Origin: Bordetella parapertussis
Lineage (GTDB): Bacteria; Pseudomonadota; Gammaproteobacteria; Burkholderiales; Burkholderiaceae_C
Length of the DNA: 64,000 nt
NCBI GenBank assembly: GCA_945870575.1
Contig: CAMBSK010000008.1
Location: 1-64,000 of the forward strand
Direction of reading: 5' to 3'
Part shown: in pieces, positions 17,489-28,614 of the stretch
Position numbering within the stretch: position 1 is the stretch's first letter
How the letters are laid out: each line of letters begins with the position of its first letter
Notes under the pieces: generated by a model
The model's input: only the letters and a program-made list of their open reading frames with translations
The model's database searches: none
Told to the model about the DNA's origin: nothing
Position numbers and translations under genes: made by a program

Positions 17489-19777
17489 ATGGACATGAAC
17501 ATATTGTGCATAGGCGGTGGCCCCGCCGGTTTGTATTTCGCACTGCTGATGAAGCAGCAGAATCCTTTGCACCGCATCACCGTGGTCGAACGCAACCGGC
17601 CGTATGACACATTCGGCTGGGGCGTGGTGCTGAGCGACCAGACGCTGGACAACCTGCGCCAAGCGGACCCGCACACGGCACAACTGATAGGCGACGCCTT
17701 CAACCACTGGGACGACATCGAGGTGTTTTTCAAAGGCCGCAGCGTGCGCTCCACCGGCCACGGGTTTTGCGGCATAGGGCGCAAGCACTTGCTCAACATC
17801 CTGCAACAACGCGGCGAAGAGCTGGGCGTTCAACTGGTGTTTGAAACCGATGTTTCAGACGACCAGGCGCTGGCCCAACAGTACCAGGCCGATTTGGTGA
17901 TTGCCAGCGACGGCTTGAACAGCCGCATACGCAGCCGTTACGCCGACAGCTTTCAGCCGGATATTGATGTGCGCAACTGCCGCTTTGTCTGGCTGGGCAC
18001 GCACAAAACCTTTGACGCTTTCACCTTTGCGTTCGAGCAAACCGAGCACGGCTGGTTCCAGGCGCATGCCTACAAATACGACGAACACACTTCCACCTTT
18101 ATTGTGGAAACGCCCGACGCGGTCTGGCGCGCGCACGGCCTGGACCGCATGTCGCAAGAAGAAGCAATTGCCTTTTGCCAAAACTTGTTCGCCAAGTACC
18201 TGGACGGCCATGCGCTGATGAGCAATGCATTGCATTTGCGCGGCTCGGCCAACTGGATACAGTTTCCGCGCGTCATTTGTAAAAACTGGGTGCACTGGAC
18301 TCAGGCCACGCCCAACAAGCAAGTGCCTGTGGTGCTCATGGGCGACGCGGCACACACGGCGCATTACTCCATCGGCAGCGGCACCAAACTGGCGTTAGAA
18401 GACGCGATTGACCTGGCCGATACCTTTGCCGCGCATCCCTTGTCGGGTATGCGTGAAGTGCTGCAAGCCTACCAAGACCGGCGCAGCGTCGAGGTATTGA
18501 AAATACAAAACGCGGCGCGCAATTCCACCGCCTGGTTTGAACATGTAGCGCGCTATACCCACATGGAGATTGAGCAGTTCACCTATTCACTGCTCACGCG
18601 CTCACAACGCATCAGCCACGAAAACCTGCGTCTGCGCGACCGCGACTGGCTGCAATCCTACGAAGCCTGGTTGTCCGGCGGTCGCGTCATGCCACCCATG
18701 CTGATGCCGTTCAAACTGCGCGATCTCACACTGAAAAACCGCGTCGTGGTCTCGCCCATGGCTACTTACAGCGCTGCCGATGGTGTGGTCGGCGATTTTC
18801 ATCTGGTGCACTTGGGTGCCCGCGCCATGGGCGGAGCGGCACTGGTGATGGTCGAGATGACCAGCCCCACGCCCGAAGGCCGCATCACACCGGGCTGCCC
18901 GGGTTTGTGGAACGACGCACAGCAACACGCGTTTGAGCGCATCACGCGTTTTGTCCACCACAACCAGGCGCACATAGGCTTGCAACTCGGACACAGCGGC
19001 GCGAAAGGTTCGACCCAGCTCGGCTGGCAAGCCATTGACGAGCCCTTGCCCGAGGGCAACTGGCCGCTGCTGGCCGCCAGCCCGGTGGCCTACGGCGACA
19101 ACAACCAAGTGCCCCGGGCTATGACTGTTGAAGACATGCATGTTCTGACAGCGCAATTTGTGCAAGCCACACAGCGTGCCGACGCCGCCGGTTTCGACTG
19201 GCTGGAATTGCATTGCGCCCACGGCTATTTGTTGTCAGGTTTTATCTGCCCGCTGACCAATCTGCGCGATGACGAGTACGGCGGCACGCTGGAAAACCGT
19301 TGTCGCTTTCCATTGCAGGTTTTCACCGCCACGCGCGCTGTCTGGCCATCACATAAACCCATGTCAGTGCGTATTTCAGCGCACGACTGGGCACCGGGCG
19401 GCAACACCGACGATGACGCGGTGGAAATTGCGCTTTTGTTCAAGAACGCCGGTTGCGACTTGATAGACGTGTCTTCCGGCCAAACCACCCGCGCCGCCAA
19501 ACCGGTTTATGGCCGAATGTACCAAACGCCGTTTGCCGACCGCATCCGCAACGAAGTTCATATCGCCACCATGGCCGTCGGCGCTATCAGCGAAGCCGAC
19601 CATGCCAACAGCATCATCGCCGCCGGTCGCGCTGACCTGTGCGCCATCGCCCGCCCGCACCTGGCAGATCCGAACTGGACGCTGCACCAAGCCGCCAAAC
19701 TCGGCAGCAAAGACATCGCCTGGCCCCTGCCGTATGAAAGCGGGCGTGATCAACTCTACCGTTTACTCGGTACTTGA
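17489..19777 (+). CDS. Fused 2-aminobenzoyl-CoA monooxygenase/reductase (salicylyl-CoA-hydroxylase-like)
   Basis: 762 residues in two enzymatic halves. Residues 1-390 form a single-component flavin monooxygenase: the Rossmann motif [12 protein letters not shown] at 5-16 binds FAD, and V-L-M-G-D-A-A-H-T near 287 is the second FAD motif. Residues 395-762 are an Old-Yellow-Enzyme-type FMN reductase ([13 protein letters not shown] near 411; [11 protein letters not shown] near 507). This fusion is known from the aerobic anthranilate pathway of Azoarcus, where it hydroxylates and reduces 2-aminobenzoyl-CoA to a non-aromatic enamine ketone. Salicylyl-CoA or a related substrate is the main alternative. 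It heads the catabolic operon up to 24319. Confidence 0.88.
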   Translation: MDMNILCIGGGPAGLYFALLMKQQNPLHRITVVERNRPYDTFGWGVVLSDQTLDNLRQADPHTAQLIGDAFNHWDDIEVFFKGRSVRSTGHGFCGIGRKHLLNILQQRGEELGVQLVFETDVSDDQALAQQYQADLVIASDGLNSRIRSRYADSFQPDIDVRNCRFVWLGTHKTFDAFTFAFEQTEHGWFQAHAYKYDEHTSTFIVETPDAVWRAHGLDRMSQEEAIAFCQNLFAKYLDGHALMSNALHLRGSANWIQFPRVICKNWVHWTQATPNKQVPVVLMGDAAHTAHYSIGSGTKLALEDAIDLADTFAAHPLSGMREVLQAYQDRRSVEVLKIQNAARNSTAWFEHVARYTHMEIEQFTYSLLTRSQRISHENLRLRDRDWLQSYEAWLSGGRVMPPMLMPFKLRDLTLKNRVVVSPMATYSAADGVVGDFHLVHLGARAMGGAALVMVEMTSPTPEGRITPGCPGLWNDAQQHAFERITRFVHHNQAHIGLQLGHSGAKGSTQLGWQAIDEPLPEGNWPLLAASPVAYGDNNQVPRAMTVEDMHVLTAQFVQATQRADAAGFDWLELHCAHGYLLSGFICPLTNLRDDEYGGTLENRCRFPLQVFTATRAVWPSHKPMSVRISAHDWAPGGNTDDDAVEIALLFKNAGCDLIDVSSGQTTRAAKPVYGRMYQTPFADRIRNEVHIATMAVGAISEADHANSIIAAGRADLCAIARPHLADPNWTLHQAAKLGSKDIAWPLPYESGRDQLYRLLGT

Positions 19778-19787
19778 AGGTAATTCC

Positions 19788-20267
19788 ATGGATTTAGAAG
19801 CCCGTGTTCACAGCACACACCCCGATGCCTTGCGTTTGTGGCTGCGCTTGCTCACCTGTACCCAATTGATTGAAAAACGGGTACGCACAGGTTTGCGCGA
19901 TGAGTTCAACACCACCTTGCCGCGCTTTGACCTGATGGCGCAACTCGAACGCGCGCCCGACGGCATGAAGATGAACGAGTTGTCGCGCCGCATGATGGTG
20001 ACCGGCGGCAACATCACCCCGGTGACTGACCAGTTGGTGAAAGAAGGATTGATAGAACGGCTAAGCCTGGCCAGCGACCGCCGTGCCTGGTTGGTCAGGC
20101 TCACGTCTAACGGGCGCGCCTTGTTCAAAAAAATGGCCAAGCGCCATGAAAGCTGGATCGTTGCTGCGCTGGGTGGCGTCAGTGACAAAGAGTTAAAGCA
20201 ATTGCACGAGTTACTCGGGCAGGTCAAACAACACGCGCTGTCAGGCGCAGCCACGGAGAACCCATGA
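19788..20267 (+). CDS. MarR-family transcriptional regulator
   Basis: 159 residues. The ATG at 19788 follows GAAGG with good spacing. The winged helix-turn-helix includes [22 protein letters not shown] and the wing [10 protein letters not shown]. MarR proteins placed inside aromatic-acid clusters usually respond to the CoA thioester of the substrate and act as repressors. Its position directly after the monooxygenase gene supports this. The stop overlaps the next start (ATGA at 20264). Confidence 0.88.
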   Translation: MDLEARVHSTHPDALRLWLRLLTCTQLIEKRVRTGLRDEFNTTLPRFDLMAQLERAPDGMKMNELSRRMMVTGGNITPVTDQLVKEGLIERLSLASDRRAWLVRLTSNGRALFKKMAKRHESWIVAALGGVSDKELKQLHELLGQVKQHALSGAATENP

Positions 20268-21121
20268 AACATTTCATCCCCGCCGACAGTCCTATGCACG
20301 CGGGCACACGCTCATTTGCAGCGCATCAGGCGCAACATTTTTCCTGGCAATGTGCGGCAGATGGCGTAGCGGTTCTCACCCTCAACCGCCCGGAGCGCAA
20401 AAACCCCTTGACCTTTGAGTCTTACGCCGAACTGCGCGAACTGTTCACAGCACTTCGCGACGCCAACGATGTGCGGGTCGTGGTGCTTCAAGGTGCAGGC
20501 GGCAATTTTTGCTCGGGCGGCGATGTGCACGACATCATTGCGCCATTGACACGCATGAGCATGCCGGAGTTGCTGTCATTCACCCGCATGACCGGTGACC
20601 TGGTCAAGGCCATGCGTCTGTGTCCGCAGCCTGTCATCGCCGCGATTGACGGCGTGTGCGCCGGTGCCGGTGCCATGTTGGCTCTGGCCAGCGATTTGCG
20701 CCTTGGCACAGAGCAAGCGCGCATCTCCTATTTGTTTTCACGCGTAGGGTTGGCCGGCGCCGACATGGGTGCTTGCACGCTGTTGCCGCGCGTCATCGGC
20801 CAAGGCCGCGCCAGCGAGTTGCTGTTCAGCGGCCGCGCCATGACTGCAACAGAAGGTCTGGCCTGGGGCTTTTTCAACCAGCTGCATGCAGCAGCCGACT
20901 TGCCGCAGGCCGCGTTGCTGCTGGCGCGCTCTCTCGCAGAGGGTCCGACATTTGCGCACGGCATGACGAAAAACATGCTGCACCAGGAATGGAATATGTC
21001 GCTAGACCAGGCCATAGAAGCCGAAGCTCAGGCCCAGGCCATTTGCATGCAAACCCAGGATTTCCATCGAGCCTACCAGGCATTCGCTGCCAAACAACGT
21101 CCTGTGTTCGAGGGCAATTGA
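20264..21121 (+). CDS. Enoyl-CoA hydratase/isomerase family protein
   Basis: 285 residues of the crotonase fold. The oxyanion-hole segments [12 protein letters not shown] and [13 protein letters not shown] are clear. A 25-residue N-terminal extension precedes the domain. It sits between the MarR and acyl-CoA dehydrogenase genes with 4-base overlap upstream and 1 base spacing downstream, which fits a beta-oxidation-like step or ring-opening step on the CoA ester after dearomatisation. Confidence 0.87.
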   Translation: MKHFIPADSPMHAGTRSFAAHQAQHFSWQCAADGVAVLTLNRPERKNPLTFESYAELRELFTALRDANDVRVVVLQGAGGNFCSGGDVHDIIAPLTRMSMPELLSFTRMTGDLVKAMRLCPQPVIAAIDGVCAGAGAMLALASDLRLGTEQARISYLFSRVGLAGADMGACTLLPRVIGQGRASELLFSGRAMTATEGLAWGFFNQLHAAADLPQAALLLARSLAEGPTFAHGMTKNMLHQEWNMSLDQAIEAEAQAQAICMQTQDFHRAYQAFAAKQRPVFEGN

Positions 21122-21122
21122 G

Positions 21123-22292
21123 ATGAGCAGCCACTGGGAGTTGCCATTTTTTGACGAACGCCACCGGGCGCTGGCACGCGCCTTGGAAGTCTGGATCGCG
21201 CAACAGCAGGTGGATGAAAGCGATGACCGCGCCGCCTGCCGCACCTGGGTGCGCTTGCTGGCAGAGGCTGGCTGGCTGGAGTTTTGTGTGCCGCTGGCGC
21301 ATGGCGGGCGCTGGGACACACTCGATTCACGTGCACTCGTCATCATTCGCGAAACCCTGTCGCGTTATTCACCGCTGGCCGACTTCGCCTTTGCCATGCA
21401 GGGCTTGGGCAGCGGCGCCATCACCTTGGCAGGAAGCGCCGCACAGCAAACGCACTACTTGCCCAAAGTGGCGCGCGGTGAATCGATTGCGGCTTTTGCT
21501 TTGAGCGAGCCGCAAGCCGGTTCTGATGTGGCTGCCATGGCAACAAGCGCTGTGGCTACGGTTGATGGATTTGTATTGAACGGCGTCAAGACCTGGATCA
21601 GCAACGGCGGCATCGCTGATTTTTATGTGGTGTTTGCCAAGACAGATGCGCAGGCCGGCGCGCGCGGCATCAGCGCCTTCATCGTTGATGCAGGCACTAC
21701 AGGTCTGGACGACAACACCCATTTGCATGTGATGTCACCGCATCCGCTGGCGACATTGCGATTTGATGATTGCCGCTTGCCTGCGGGTAATTTGCTGGGC
21801 GACATCAACAGCGGCTTCAAACTCGCCATGCGCACGCTGGATATTTTCCGTGCTTCTGTCGCCGCTGCCGCCATAGGCATGGGCCGTCGCGCCTTGCATG
21901 ATGCAGTGAACTACAGCCGCGAGCGGCCCATGTTCGGCGCACACCTGGCGGATTTGCCTTTGACGCAGGCACGCTTAGGTGACATGGCTTCGTTGCTGGA
22001 CGCCGCTGCTTTGTTGACCTACAGAGCCGCCTGGCTGCGCGACACACAGGGCAGCGATGGGGATGCAGCCGTCGCTTACACGCGCGCAGCCGCCATGGCC
22101 AAGCTGACAGCCACAGAAAACGCGTCCCGAGTCATCGACATGGCGCTGCAAATGCACGGCGGCACAGGTGTGCTGGTCGGCAACAAGCTAGAGTCTCTTT
22201 ACCGCGACATACGTTCGCTGCGTATTTACGAAGGTGCTTCCGAGGTGCAGCAACTCATCATCGGCAAATCCGTCATCAAGAACCCGGCATGA
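21123..22292 (+). CDS. Acyl-CoA dehydrogenase
   Basis: 389 residues, the usual length. [13 protein letters not shown] is the FAD/substrate-binding signature, followed by the beta-domain motif G-V-K-T-W-I-S-N-G. Near the C-terminus lie Q-M-H-G-G-T-G and I-Y-E-G-A-S-E-V-Q, with the Glu in the position used as catalytic base by several family members. It should oxidise a CoA-bound intermediate of the 2-aminobenzoate pathway. It overlaps the downstream CoA-ligase gene by 4 bases. Confidence 0.88.
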   Translation: MSSHWELPFFDERHRALARALEVWIAQQQVDESDDRAACRTWVRLLAEAGWLEFCVPLAHGGRWDTLDSRALVIIRETLSRYSPLADFAFAMQGLGSGAITLAGSAAQQTHYLPKVARGESIAAFALSEPQAGSDVAAMATSAVATVDGFVLNGVKTWISNGGIADFYVVFAKTDAQAGARGISAFIVDAGTTGLDDNTHLHVMSPHPLATLRFDDCRLPAGNLLGDINSGFKLAMRTLDIFRASVAAAAIGMGRRALHDAVNYSRERPMFGAHLADLPLTQARLGDMASLLDAAALLTYRAAWLRDTQGSDGDAAVAYTRAAAMAKLTATENASRVIDMALQMHGGTGVLVGNKLESLYRDIRSLRIYEGASEVQQLIIGKSVIKNPA

Positions 22293-23905
22293 GCACTTAC
22301 ACCGACCGTTTTGTCGCAGAGCGTTTACCGCCGCGCAGCGAATGGCCGTTGATGATGTACCCCGACGCTTTGACCAACGGGTCCAACCCGTTGAACCTGG
22401 TTTCGCTTTTGTTGGAACAAGCCGTGGACAAGCCCTGGGTGGACCAGCCTTTGTTTCGCTCAGCCGATCAAACACTTACCTACCGCCAAGCACTGTCTGC
22501 GGTCAACCAACGCGTGAATCTGCTGCGTGCCCAAGCCGGGGTGCAAACTGGGAACCGCGTGCTGCTGCGCGGTAACAACAGCATTGCATTTGCACTCGCC
22601 TGGCTGGCCGTGGTCAAAGCCGGCTTGATCGCCGTGCCGACCATGCCTTTGCTGCGCGCCAAAGAGTTGGGCGAGATCATCGACAAAGCCCGACCCACTA
22701 TGGCCTGGTGCGAGGCATCGCTTTCCACTGAACTGCTGCTGGCCCAACGTAAACACCCAGACTTACACACAGTTTTGCTGTTCAACGCTAACAACTCAGT
22801 TGACAGTGTCGAGTCTTTGTCAGCGGGTTTTTCAACCGCTGCCTCAGCCTGCCCTGCGACGGGTGACGACATAGCTTTGCTGGCCTTTACCTCAGGCACC
22901 ACCGGCGTGCCCAAAGCGGTTTGCCATTCACACCTGGATATCTGGTCTGCCTGTCAGGCTTGGCCTTTGCAAGTCTTGCATGCGCAGATGAACGATATCG
23001 TCACCGGCACACCACCGCTGGCTTTCACTTTTGGCCTAGGCGGTTTGTTGCTTTTCCCCATGGTGGCCGGTGCCAGTATTTTTTACCCCGCGCCTCCTTT
23101 GACACCTGAACGCATGGTGCTGGAAATAGCGCAATCGCAAGCCACGATTTGTTACACCGCGCCGACCTTTTACCGCCAAATGGCGGCGCATATTCAACAA
23201 CAATCTGTCCCTGCCTTACGTATCAGTGTCAGCGCAGGGGAAGCATTACCGGATGCGACACGTCAACTCTGGCGCGAGGCCTGCGGCCTGGAAATGCTGG
23301 ACGGCATAGGCGCGACTGAGATGTTCCATATTTTTATTTCTTCTCCTTTGGCCGAGTTCAAACCCGGGAGTCTCGGCAAAGCAGTGCCCGGCTATGTAGC
23401 AAAGGTGTTGGATCCGCAGGGCCAAGAGTTGCCGCGCGGTCACATAGGCAGGCTGGCTGTACGCGGCGCGACAGGCTGCAAGTATTTGGATGATGAGCGC
23501 CAGCGTGCTTATGTGCAGGATGGCTGGAATTTTCCCGGCGACGCGGTGCTGCAAGATGAGGACGGTTATTTTTTCTACCAATCGCGCGCCGATGACATGA
23601 TTGTGTCCTCGGGCTACAACATTGGCGGGCCCGAAGTTGAGGACGCTTTATTGATGCACCCTGCGGTGGCTGAATGTGCTGTTATCGGAAAAGCCGACGT
23701 CGAGCGCGGCATGGTGGTACAGGCGTTTTGTGTGTTGCAAGCTGACTCGCAAGCGTCTGCTGCGCTTGTCAAGCTATTGCAAGACCATGTCAAGCAGCAC
23801 CTGGCACCTTATAAGTACCCTCGCATCATCACTTTTTTGCCTTCGCTACCTCGCACAGCCACCGGCAAATTGCAACGCTTTAAATTGCGCGATCTGAACA
23901 ACTAA
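22289..23905 (+). CDS. 2-aminobenzoate/benzoate-CoA-ligase-type AMP-forming enzyme
   Basis: 538 residues. The adenylation P-loop reads [28 protein letters not shown] is the benzoate-CoA-ligase-type A5 motif, and [12 protein letters not shown] gives the C-terminal catalytic Lys. This subgroup activates benzoate, anthranilate and related acids. Together with the fused monooxygenase it points to 2-aminobenzoate as entry substrate, although benzoate derivatives cannot be excluded. The ATG at 22289 overlaps the acyl-CoA dehydrogenase stop. Confidence 0.88.
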   Translation: MSTYTDRFVAERLPPRSEWPLMMYPDALTNGSNPLNLVSLLLEQAVDKPWVDQPLFRSADQTLTYRQALSAVNQRVNLLRAQAGVQTGNRVLLRGNNSIAFALAWLAVVKAGLIAVPTMPLLRAKELGEIIDKARPTMAWCEASLSTELLLAQRKHPDLHTVLLFNANNSVDSVESLSAGFSTAASACPATGDDIALLAFTSGTTGVPKAVCHSHLDIWSACQAWPLQVLHAQMNDIVTGTPPLAFTFGLGGLLLFPMVAGASIFYPAPPLTPERMVLEIAQSQATICYTAPTFYRQMAAHIQQQSVPALRISVSAGEALPDATRQLWREACGLEMLDGIGATEMFHIFISSPLAEFKPGSLGKAVPGYVAKVLDPQGQELPRGHIGRLAVRGATGCKYLDDERQRAYVQDGWNFPGDAVLQDEDGYFFYQSRADDMIVSSGYNIGGPEVEDALLMHPAVAECAVIGKADVERGMVVQAFCVLQADSQASAALVKLLQDHVKQHLAPYKYPRIITFLPSLPRTATGKLQRFKLRDLNN

Positions 23906-23917
23906 AACAGGATTTTT

Positions 23918-24319
23918 ATGCACACAGTTTTACTTCCCGAAGGATGGACCGCCCCCAGAGGCTACGCCAACGGTATTGCCGCACACGGTCTGCAAATTTA
24001 TGTCGGCGGCCAGATAGGCTGGAATGCGGCGCAGCAGTTCGAGTCCGATGACTTTATAGAGCAAACCCGTTTGGCCTTACTCAATGTGCTGGCAGTACTT
24101 CAGTCAGCCCATGCCTCGCCAGAACACATGGTGCGCATGACCTGGTACATCACTGACAGGCATATGTACCAGTCCCGTTTAAAAGAGTTGGGCGCGGTTT
24201 ACCGCGAGGTCATGGGTAAACACTATCCGGCCATGACTTGCATCGTTGTCAACGGCCTGGTTGAAGAACGTGCGCTGGTTGAAGTTGAAGTCACTGCCGT
24301 CATACCGGATGCAGAGTAA
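23918..24319 (+). CDS. RidA/YjgF/YER057c family protein
   Basis: 133 residues. Family markers are the N-terminal Y-A-N-G-I-A-A-H-G-L-Q-I-Y-V-G-G-Q-I-G and the C-terminal Y-P-A-M-T-C-I-V-V-N-G-L-V. The catalytic Arg of canonical RidA (in an R-x-x-x-E/x-A-V context) is not obvious; the equivalent reads P-A-M-T-C. RidA enzymes hydrolyse enamines and imines. In this cluster the monooxygenase/reductase would produce an enamine ketone, so this protein may release ammonia from it. That role is an inference from position. Confidence 0.86.
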   Translation: MHTVLLPEGWTAPRGYANGIAAHGLQIYVGGQIGWNAAQQFESDDFIEQTRLALLNVLAVLQSAHASPEHMVRMTWYITDRHMYQSRLKELGAVYREVMGKHYPAMTCIVVNGLVEERALVEVEVTAVIPDAE

Positions 24320-24325
24320 ATTTTT

Positions 24326-25147
24326 TTACGCCAGACTTTGCAACAACAACTTGTTGAATGCGTCCGGCTGTTCATATTGCACCCAATGGCCGGCATCCGG
24401 CAGCACGTGAAAACCGCGTAAATCACAGGCCGAGAGCAGGCCTTGAATCAGATGCAAACTGCCGCGGTACAAGGCATCGTTCTCGCCCCAAATACCGAAG
24501 ACGGGACAAGTCCATTGCGTTTGCAATTTCAGCATGGCGTCACTTCGCGCTATGCGTCTTCTTCGTAAACGGTCACGCAACACATTGTGTTCTTGCATAT
24601 CGAGCAACTGCGGCGTGATCTGGCTTTCGTGCTGCAACATGATAGCCAACAGGTTGTTGCGATGAACGGCGTAACGCTCTTGCTTGCTCATACCAGCTTT
24701 AAAGCCACGCATATTGACGATTTGATTCGACAAGCCAAGACCGGGAATACCGACCAGCACGAGGCGTTTGACACGCTGTTTGTAGCTGGCCGCAAGAAAC
24801 CCGGCGACCAGTCCGCCGAAAGAAAAACCGGTGATGTCCAAGGCTTGGTCGGCAAACAACAATTGCAAACCTTGCTCTAACGGGTGATGCAAATCGTCTG
24901 CATCAAGCGCGCCTAGCGGCAATTCTGAGTCGCCTAAGCCGGGTGTGTCTAAGGCCCACACTGCCCTGTTTTGTGAGAGGGCTTGCACGTTACGCACCCA
25001 ATGGTTCCAACTGCCGCTACCGCCATGTAACAACACCAATGGATGACCAGCCGCACGGTTCCAGACATGCCAGACTTGCAAGCCCGAAGGGGTTTGTAAT
25101 TCAATCCGCTCGGCTATTGCCAGAACTTCGGACAAGGCGTACGACAT
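24326..25147 (-). CDS. Alpha/beta hydrolase
   Basis: 273 residues. The oxyanion motif L-L-H-G-G-S-G-S-W near residue 38, the nucleophile elbow G-F-S-F-G-G near 106, the acid in W-G-E-N-D-A near 215 and the His in A-G-H-W near 250 form a complete triad. It is convergent with the anthranilate operon (stop codons 6 bases apart) rather than part of it. C-C hydrolases and thioesterases of this size occur in CoA-dependent aromatic degradation, so a role with the neighbours is possible but unproven. Confidence 0.85.
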   Translation of the reverse strand: MSYALSEVLAIAERIELQTPSGLQVWHVWNRAAGHPLVLLHGGSGSWNHWVRNVQALSQNRAVWALDTPGLGDSELPLGALDADDLHHPLEQGLQLLFADQALDITGFSFGGLVAGFLAASYKQRVKRLVLVGIPGLGLSNQIVNMRGFKAGMSKQERYAVHRNNLLAIMLQHESQITPQLLDMQEHNVLRDRLRRRRIARSDAMLKLQTQWTCPVFGIWGENDALYRGSLHLIQGLLSACDLRGFHVLPDAGHWVQYEQPDAFNKLLLQSLA

Positions 25148-25180
25148 GTGTGATGTGAATGGCTTGTGTCAATGCGAAAC

Positions 25181-25237
25181 GCCCACTGAAAGTGGGCCGA
25201 GTACCAATGCACAACGCCCACTGGAAGTGGGCGTTGT
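25181..25237. terminator. Two tandem hairpins between the hydrolase gene and tRNA-fMet
   Basis: Hairpin 1: GCCCACT-GAA-AGTGGGC (25181-25197). Hairpin 2: a perfect 12-bp stem ACAACGCCCACT/AGTGGGCGTTGT with GGA loop (25211-25237). The two share the core GCCCACTG(G/A)AAGTGGGC, so one is a partial copy of the other. They lie immediately downstream of the minus-strand initiator tRNA and upstream of the minus-strand hydrolase gene. No long T-run follows. Confidence 0.55.
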
Positions 25238-25242
25238 GTGTT

Positions 25243-25319
<77 letters not shown>

Positions 25320-25340
25320 TCGTGTTCTTCATTGTAACTG

Positions 25341-25730
25341 CTATTCGCTGACAGCGGGTGTGTCTTGCACTTCAGGGCGGTCAACCAACTCGACCAATGC
25401 CATCGGCGCGTTGTCGCCGACGCGGTAACCCATTTTCAAAATGCGGGTGTAGCCGCCGGGACGGGCTTTGTAGCGAGGACCCAGTTCTGCAAACAACTTA
25501 ACCACGTTGTCGCGGTTACGCAAGCGGTTGAAGGCCAAACGTTTGTTGGAGAGCGTGGGTTCTTTGCCGAGTGTGAGCATTGGCTCGATAACGCGACGCA
25601 GTTCTTTGGCTTTGGGCAATGTGGTTTTGATGACTTCGTGTTCGATCAGCGAGTTCATCATGTTTTGCAACATGGCCAGACGGTGTGAGCTGGTCCGGTT
25701 GAGTTTGCGTAGTCCGTGTCCGTGACGCAT
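25341..25730 (-). CDS. rplQ: Large-subunit ribosomal protein L17
   Basis: 129 residues starting [17 protein letters not shown], the invariant L17 start. Last gene of the alpha operon, 83 bases after rpoA. An acidic tail after residue 118 is short and typical for betaproteobacteria. The initiator tRNA follows on the same strand. Confidence 0.97.
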   Translation of the reverse strand: MRHGHGLRKLNRTSSHRLAMLQNMMNSLIEHEVIKTTLPKAKELRRVIEPMLTLGKEPTLSNKRLAFNRLRNRDNVVKLFAELGPRYKARPGGYTRILKMGYRVGDNAPMALVELVDRPEVQDTPAVSE

Positions 25731-25788
25731 GGTAATTTCCTTGTTGAAGTTGTTTTGCCGGCCGCCGTGTCAGGTACGGCCAGGGGAG

Positions 25789-25804
25789 GCGGTGTGAACA
25801 CCGC
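25789..25804 (-). terminator. Small hairpin between rpoA and rplQ
   Basis: GCGGTG-TGAA-CACCGC forms a 6-bp stem in the rpoA-rplQ spacer. No T-run follows on the minus strand, so it may be an mRNA-stability or attenuation element rather than a full terminator. Confidence 0.25.
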
Positions 25805-25813
25805 TCTGTTTTA

Positions 25814-26809
25814 TTAAATACGTTTGGCTTCCAGGCCACTCGGTGGCCAGCCTTCGAGCTTCATGCCCAAAGTCAAACCGCGTGAAGCAAGCACTTCTTT
25901 GATTTCATTCAAAGATTTGCGGCCCAGGTTCGGGGTCTTGAGCAATTCGTTTTCGGTGCGCTGAATCAAATCACCGATGTAGAAAATATTTTCTGCTTTC
26001 AAGCAATTGGCTGAACGCACAGTGAGTTCGAGTTCGTCGACAGGGCGCAACAAAATCGGGTCGACTTGCACGGTGCTGCGCGGCGCAGGCGAATCAAACG
26101 CGGCCAGTTCATTGCCTTCAAGTTGGGCGAACACAGCCAGTTGTTCCACCAGAATCTTGGCTGATGAACGCACTGCATCTTCGGCAGTGATGGCACCGTT
26201 GGTTTCAATCTCAACCACCAGGCGATCCAAATCGGTACGCTGTTCCACACGCGCGTTTTCAACGCTATAGCTCACGCGCTTGACGGGAGAGAAAGAAGCG
26301 TCAAGCACAATGCGGCCGATGGATTTGCTGACTTCATCAGCATGCCGGCGCATGGAGCCGGGCACATAGCCACGGCCTTTTTCAACCTTGAGCTGAATGT
26401 CGATTTTTCCGCCGTGTGACAAATTGGCAATCACGTGTTCAGGGTTGATGATTTCCACATCATGCGGTGTTTGTATGTCAGCAGCGGTGACCTGGCCTTC
26501 GCCGTCTTTACGCAGGCTCAGCGTGACTTCGTCACGGTTGTGCAGTTTAAACACCACGCCTTTGAGGTTCAACAAAATGTTGACAACGTCTTCTTGAACA
26601 CCGTCAATCGATGAGTATTCGTGCAGCACGCCGGCGATGGTGACATCGGTGACGGCATAGCCGACCATGGAAGACAAGAGCACGCGACGCAGCGCATTGC
26701 CCAGGGTGTGGCCGTAACCGCGCTCGAAAGGTTCGAGTGTGACTTTGGATTTGTTGTGGCCGAGTTGTTCGACCTGTATGGCTTTGGGCTTCAGGAGATT
26801 TGTTTGCAT
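25814..26809 (-). CDS. rpoA: RNA polymerase alpha subunit
   Basis: 331 residues. ATG 26809 opens M-Q-T-N-L-L-K-P-K and follows a GAGGGA ribosome site; the longer frame from 26827 is rejected. The N-terminal dimerisation domain contains [19 protein letters not shown]. The C-terminal domain has [15 protein letters not shown] and G-R-K-S-L-N-E-I-K, the UP-element/activator contact region. Confidence 0.98.
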   Translation of the reverse strand: MQTNLLKPKAIQVEQLGHNKSKVTLEPFERGYGHTLGNALRRVLLSSMVGYAVTDVTIAGVLHEYSSIDGVQEDVVNILLNLKGVVFKLHNRDEVTLSLRKDGEGQVTAADIQTPHDVEIINPEHVIANLSHGGKIDIQLKVEKGRGYVPGSMRRHADEVSKSIGRIVLDASFSPVKRVSYSVENARVEQRTDLDRLVVEIETNGAITAEDAVRSSAKILVEQLAVFAQLEGNELAAFDSPAPRSTVQVDPILLRPVDELELTVRSANCLKAENIFYIGDLIQRTENELLKTPNLGRKSLNEIKEVLASRGLTLGMKLEGWPPSGLEAKRI

Positions 26810-26918
26810 TCGTTTTTTCCCTCTCAATACCCCCGGTTCGTTACACCGGTAAGGCTGGATGATGACCCCCGTACAACAGTGAACGGGGCGGCGGATTCAA
26901 GGAGCAGTAATGCCCCGG

Positions 26919-27542
26919 TTAACGCGAATACAACTCAACGATCAGGGATTCGTTGATGTCAGCCGCAAATTCGTCACGATCAGGTGCCTTCTTGAACACA
27001 CCTTCCGCCTTGTCAACATTGACGTCAACCCAGGCAGGCATTCCCACTTGCGTGGCCAGCTGTAAAGCTTCGAGCACACGTCCCTGTTTTTTGGATTTTT
27101 CGCGCACACTCACCACGTCCCCGGCTTTGACCAGGTAGGAAGGAATGTTCACCTGGTGAGCGTTGACCGTGATGGCCTTGTGTGACACCAGTTGACGCGC
27201 CTCGGCGCGGGTTGAGCCAAAGCCCATGCGGTAAACCACATTGTCTAGACGTGACTCAAGCAAGGACAACAGATTTGAACCTGTATTGCCTTTTTGCTGG
27301 TCTGCCATGGCAAAGTAGCGGCGGAACTGACGCTCCAACACACCGTACATGCGTTTGACTTTTTGTTTTTCGCGCAATTGCAAACCGAAGTCAGACATGC
27401 GCTGACCAGAGGTGCGGCCGTGCTGGCCGGGCTTGCTGTCGAACTTGGACTTGTCTGCGATAGAGCGGCGTGCGCTCTTCAAAAACAGGTCGGTGCCTTC
27501 ACGGCGTGAGAGTTTGGCCTTGGGGCCTAAGTAACGTGCCAC
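26919..27542 (-). CDS. rpsD: Small-subunit ribosomal protein S4
   Basis: 207 residues beginning [18 protein letters not shown]. The S4 RNA-binding domain is visible from about residue 97 ([10 protein letters not shown]). The zinc cysteines of the C+ form are absent. S4 usually autoregulates the alpha operon. Confidence 0.97.
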   Translation of the reverse strand: MARYLGPKAKLSRREGTDLFLKSARRSIADKSKFDSKPGQHGRTSGQRMSDFGLQLREKQKVKRMYGVLERQFRRYFAMADQQKGNTGSNLLSLLESRLDNVVYRMGFGSTRAEARQLVSHKAITVNAHQVNIPSYLVKAGDVVSVREKSKKQGRVLEALQLATQVGMPAWVDVNVDKAEGVFKKAPDRDEFAADINESLIVELYSR

Positions 27543-27583
27543 TTGAACTTCCTTTTATCAACTGCCCGCCACGAGAGCGGGGA

Positions 27584-27607
27584 GCCGTTGCTGCTTGCAA
27601 CAACGGC
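27584..27607 (-). promoter_or_regulatory. Hairpin in the rpsK-rpsD spacer
   Basis: GCCGTTG (27584-27590) and CAACGGC (27601-27607) pair around a 10-base loop in the 82-base gap upstream of rpsD. It is a possible translational control structure; the S4 target in E. coli lies elsewhere (upstream of rpsM), so the role is uncertain. Confidence 0.25.
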
Positions 27608-27624
27608 GGTGGGCTTGACTGAAA

Positions 27625-28029
27625 TCAGATGCGACGGCGCTTTTGCGGACGGCATCCGTTGTGGGGAACCGGCGTCACATCAGAAATGGAATTGATGCGA
27701 ATGCCCAGGGCTGCCAACGCACGAACTGAAGATTCGCGGCCGGGGCCGGGTCCTTTGATTTCGACGTCGAGGTTCTTGATGCCCTGATCCATGGCGGCAC
27801 GGCCGGCCACTTCGGAAGCCACCTGAGCAGCAAACGGTGTGGACTTGCGTGAGCCCTTGAATCCCTGACCACCCGACGACGCCCATGACAAAGCATTGCC
27901 TTGGCGATCGGTGATGGTGATGATGGTGTTGTTGAAAGAAGCATGCACATGTGCAATGCCGTCCGCGACATTCTTGCGGACTTTTTTGCGCACGCGTTGT
28001 GCGGCTGAGTTGACGGGTGCTTTTGCCAT
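27625..28029 (-). CDS. rpsK: Small-subunit ribosomal protein S11
   Basis: 134 residues. Conserved core [18 protein letters not shown] and the C-terminal [13 protein letters not shown] are intact. It is 13 bases after rpsM in the alpha operon. Confidence 0.97.
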   Translation of the reverse strand: MAKAPVNSAAQRVRKKVRKNVADGIAHVHASFNNTIITITDRQGNALSWASSGGQGFKGSRKSTPFAAQVASEVAGRAAMDQGIKNLDVEIKGPGPGRESSVRALAALGIRINSISDVTPVPHNGCRPQKRRRI

Positions 28030-28042
28030 GGGGGTCCCTCAG

Positions 28043-28408
28043 TTATTTCTTCAGTGCAGCGGCTGCCTTGCGGGGGCCTTTGCGGGTACGTGCATTGGTG
28101 CGGGTGCGCTGTCCACGCATCGGCAAGCCGCGACGGTGACGGAAACCGCGGTAACAACCGATGTCCATCAAACGCTTGATGTTCATGGTGGTTTCACGGC
28201 GCAAGTCACCTTCAATAGTGATATGAGCGATTTGATCGCGGATTTTTTCCAGATCAGAGTCTGACAAATCCTTGATTTTTTTCGCATAAGCAATGCCGCA
28301 TGCTTCGCAGATTTTGCGAGCGCGCGTGCGACCGATACCGAAAATCGATGTCAAACCGATTTCGGTGTGCTTATGAGGCGGAATATTGATACCAGCGATA
28401 CGTGCCAT
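28043..28408 (-). CDS. rpsM: Small-subunit ribosomal protein S13
   Basis: 121 residues starting [10 protein letters not shown]; the [19 protein letters not shown] motif near the C-terminus is intact. First ribosomal gene of the alpha part of the operon, after rpmJ. Confidence 0.97.
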   Translation of the reverse strand: MARIAGINIPPHKHTEIGLTSIFGIGRTRARKICEACGIAYAKKIKDLSDSDLEKIRDQIAHITIEGDLRRETTMNIKRLMDIGCYRGFRHRRGLPMRGQRTRTNARTRKGPRKAAAALKK

Positions 28409-28435
28409 GAGAAACCTCTTGAATGCGTTGTTCGA

Positions 28436-28549
28436 TCAGCCTTGACGCTGTTTGTGACGCGGGTCGGTGCAGATGACCCGCACCACGCCCTTGCGGCGGA
28501 TGATCTTGCAGTTGCGGCAAATTGTTTTGACCGAAGCCGAAACTTTCAT
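28436..28549 (-). CDS. rpmJ: Large-subunit ribosomal protein L36
   Basis: 37 residues, [15 protein letters not shown] then [13 protein letters not shown]. Cys11, Cys14, Cys27 and His32 make the zinc-binding C+ form. Located between infA and rpsM as in many bacteria. Only the short, standard L36 form fits. Confidence 0.95.
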   Translation of the reverse strand: MKVSASVKTICRNCKIIRRKGVVRVICTDPRHKQRQG

Positions 28550-28614
28550 TTCATTCTCCTAAAAACCCGGAACACGCACCTTGCGTATTCCAACAAACTC
28601 TTTCGTTCAACGCC

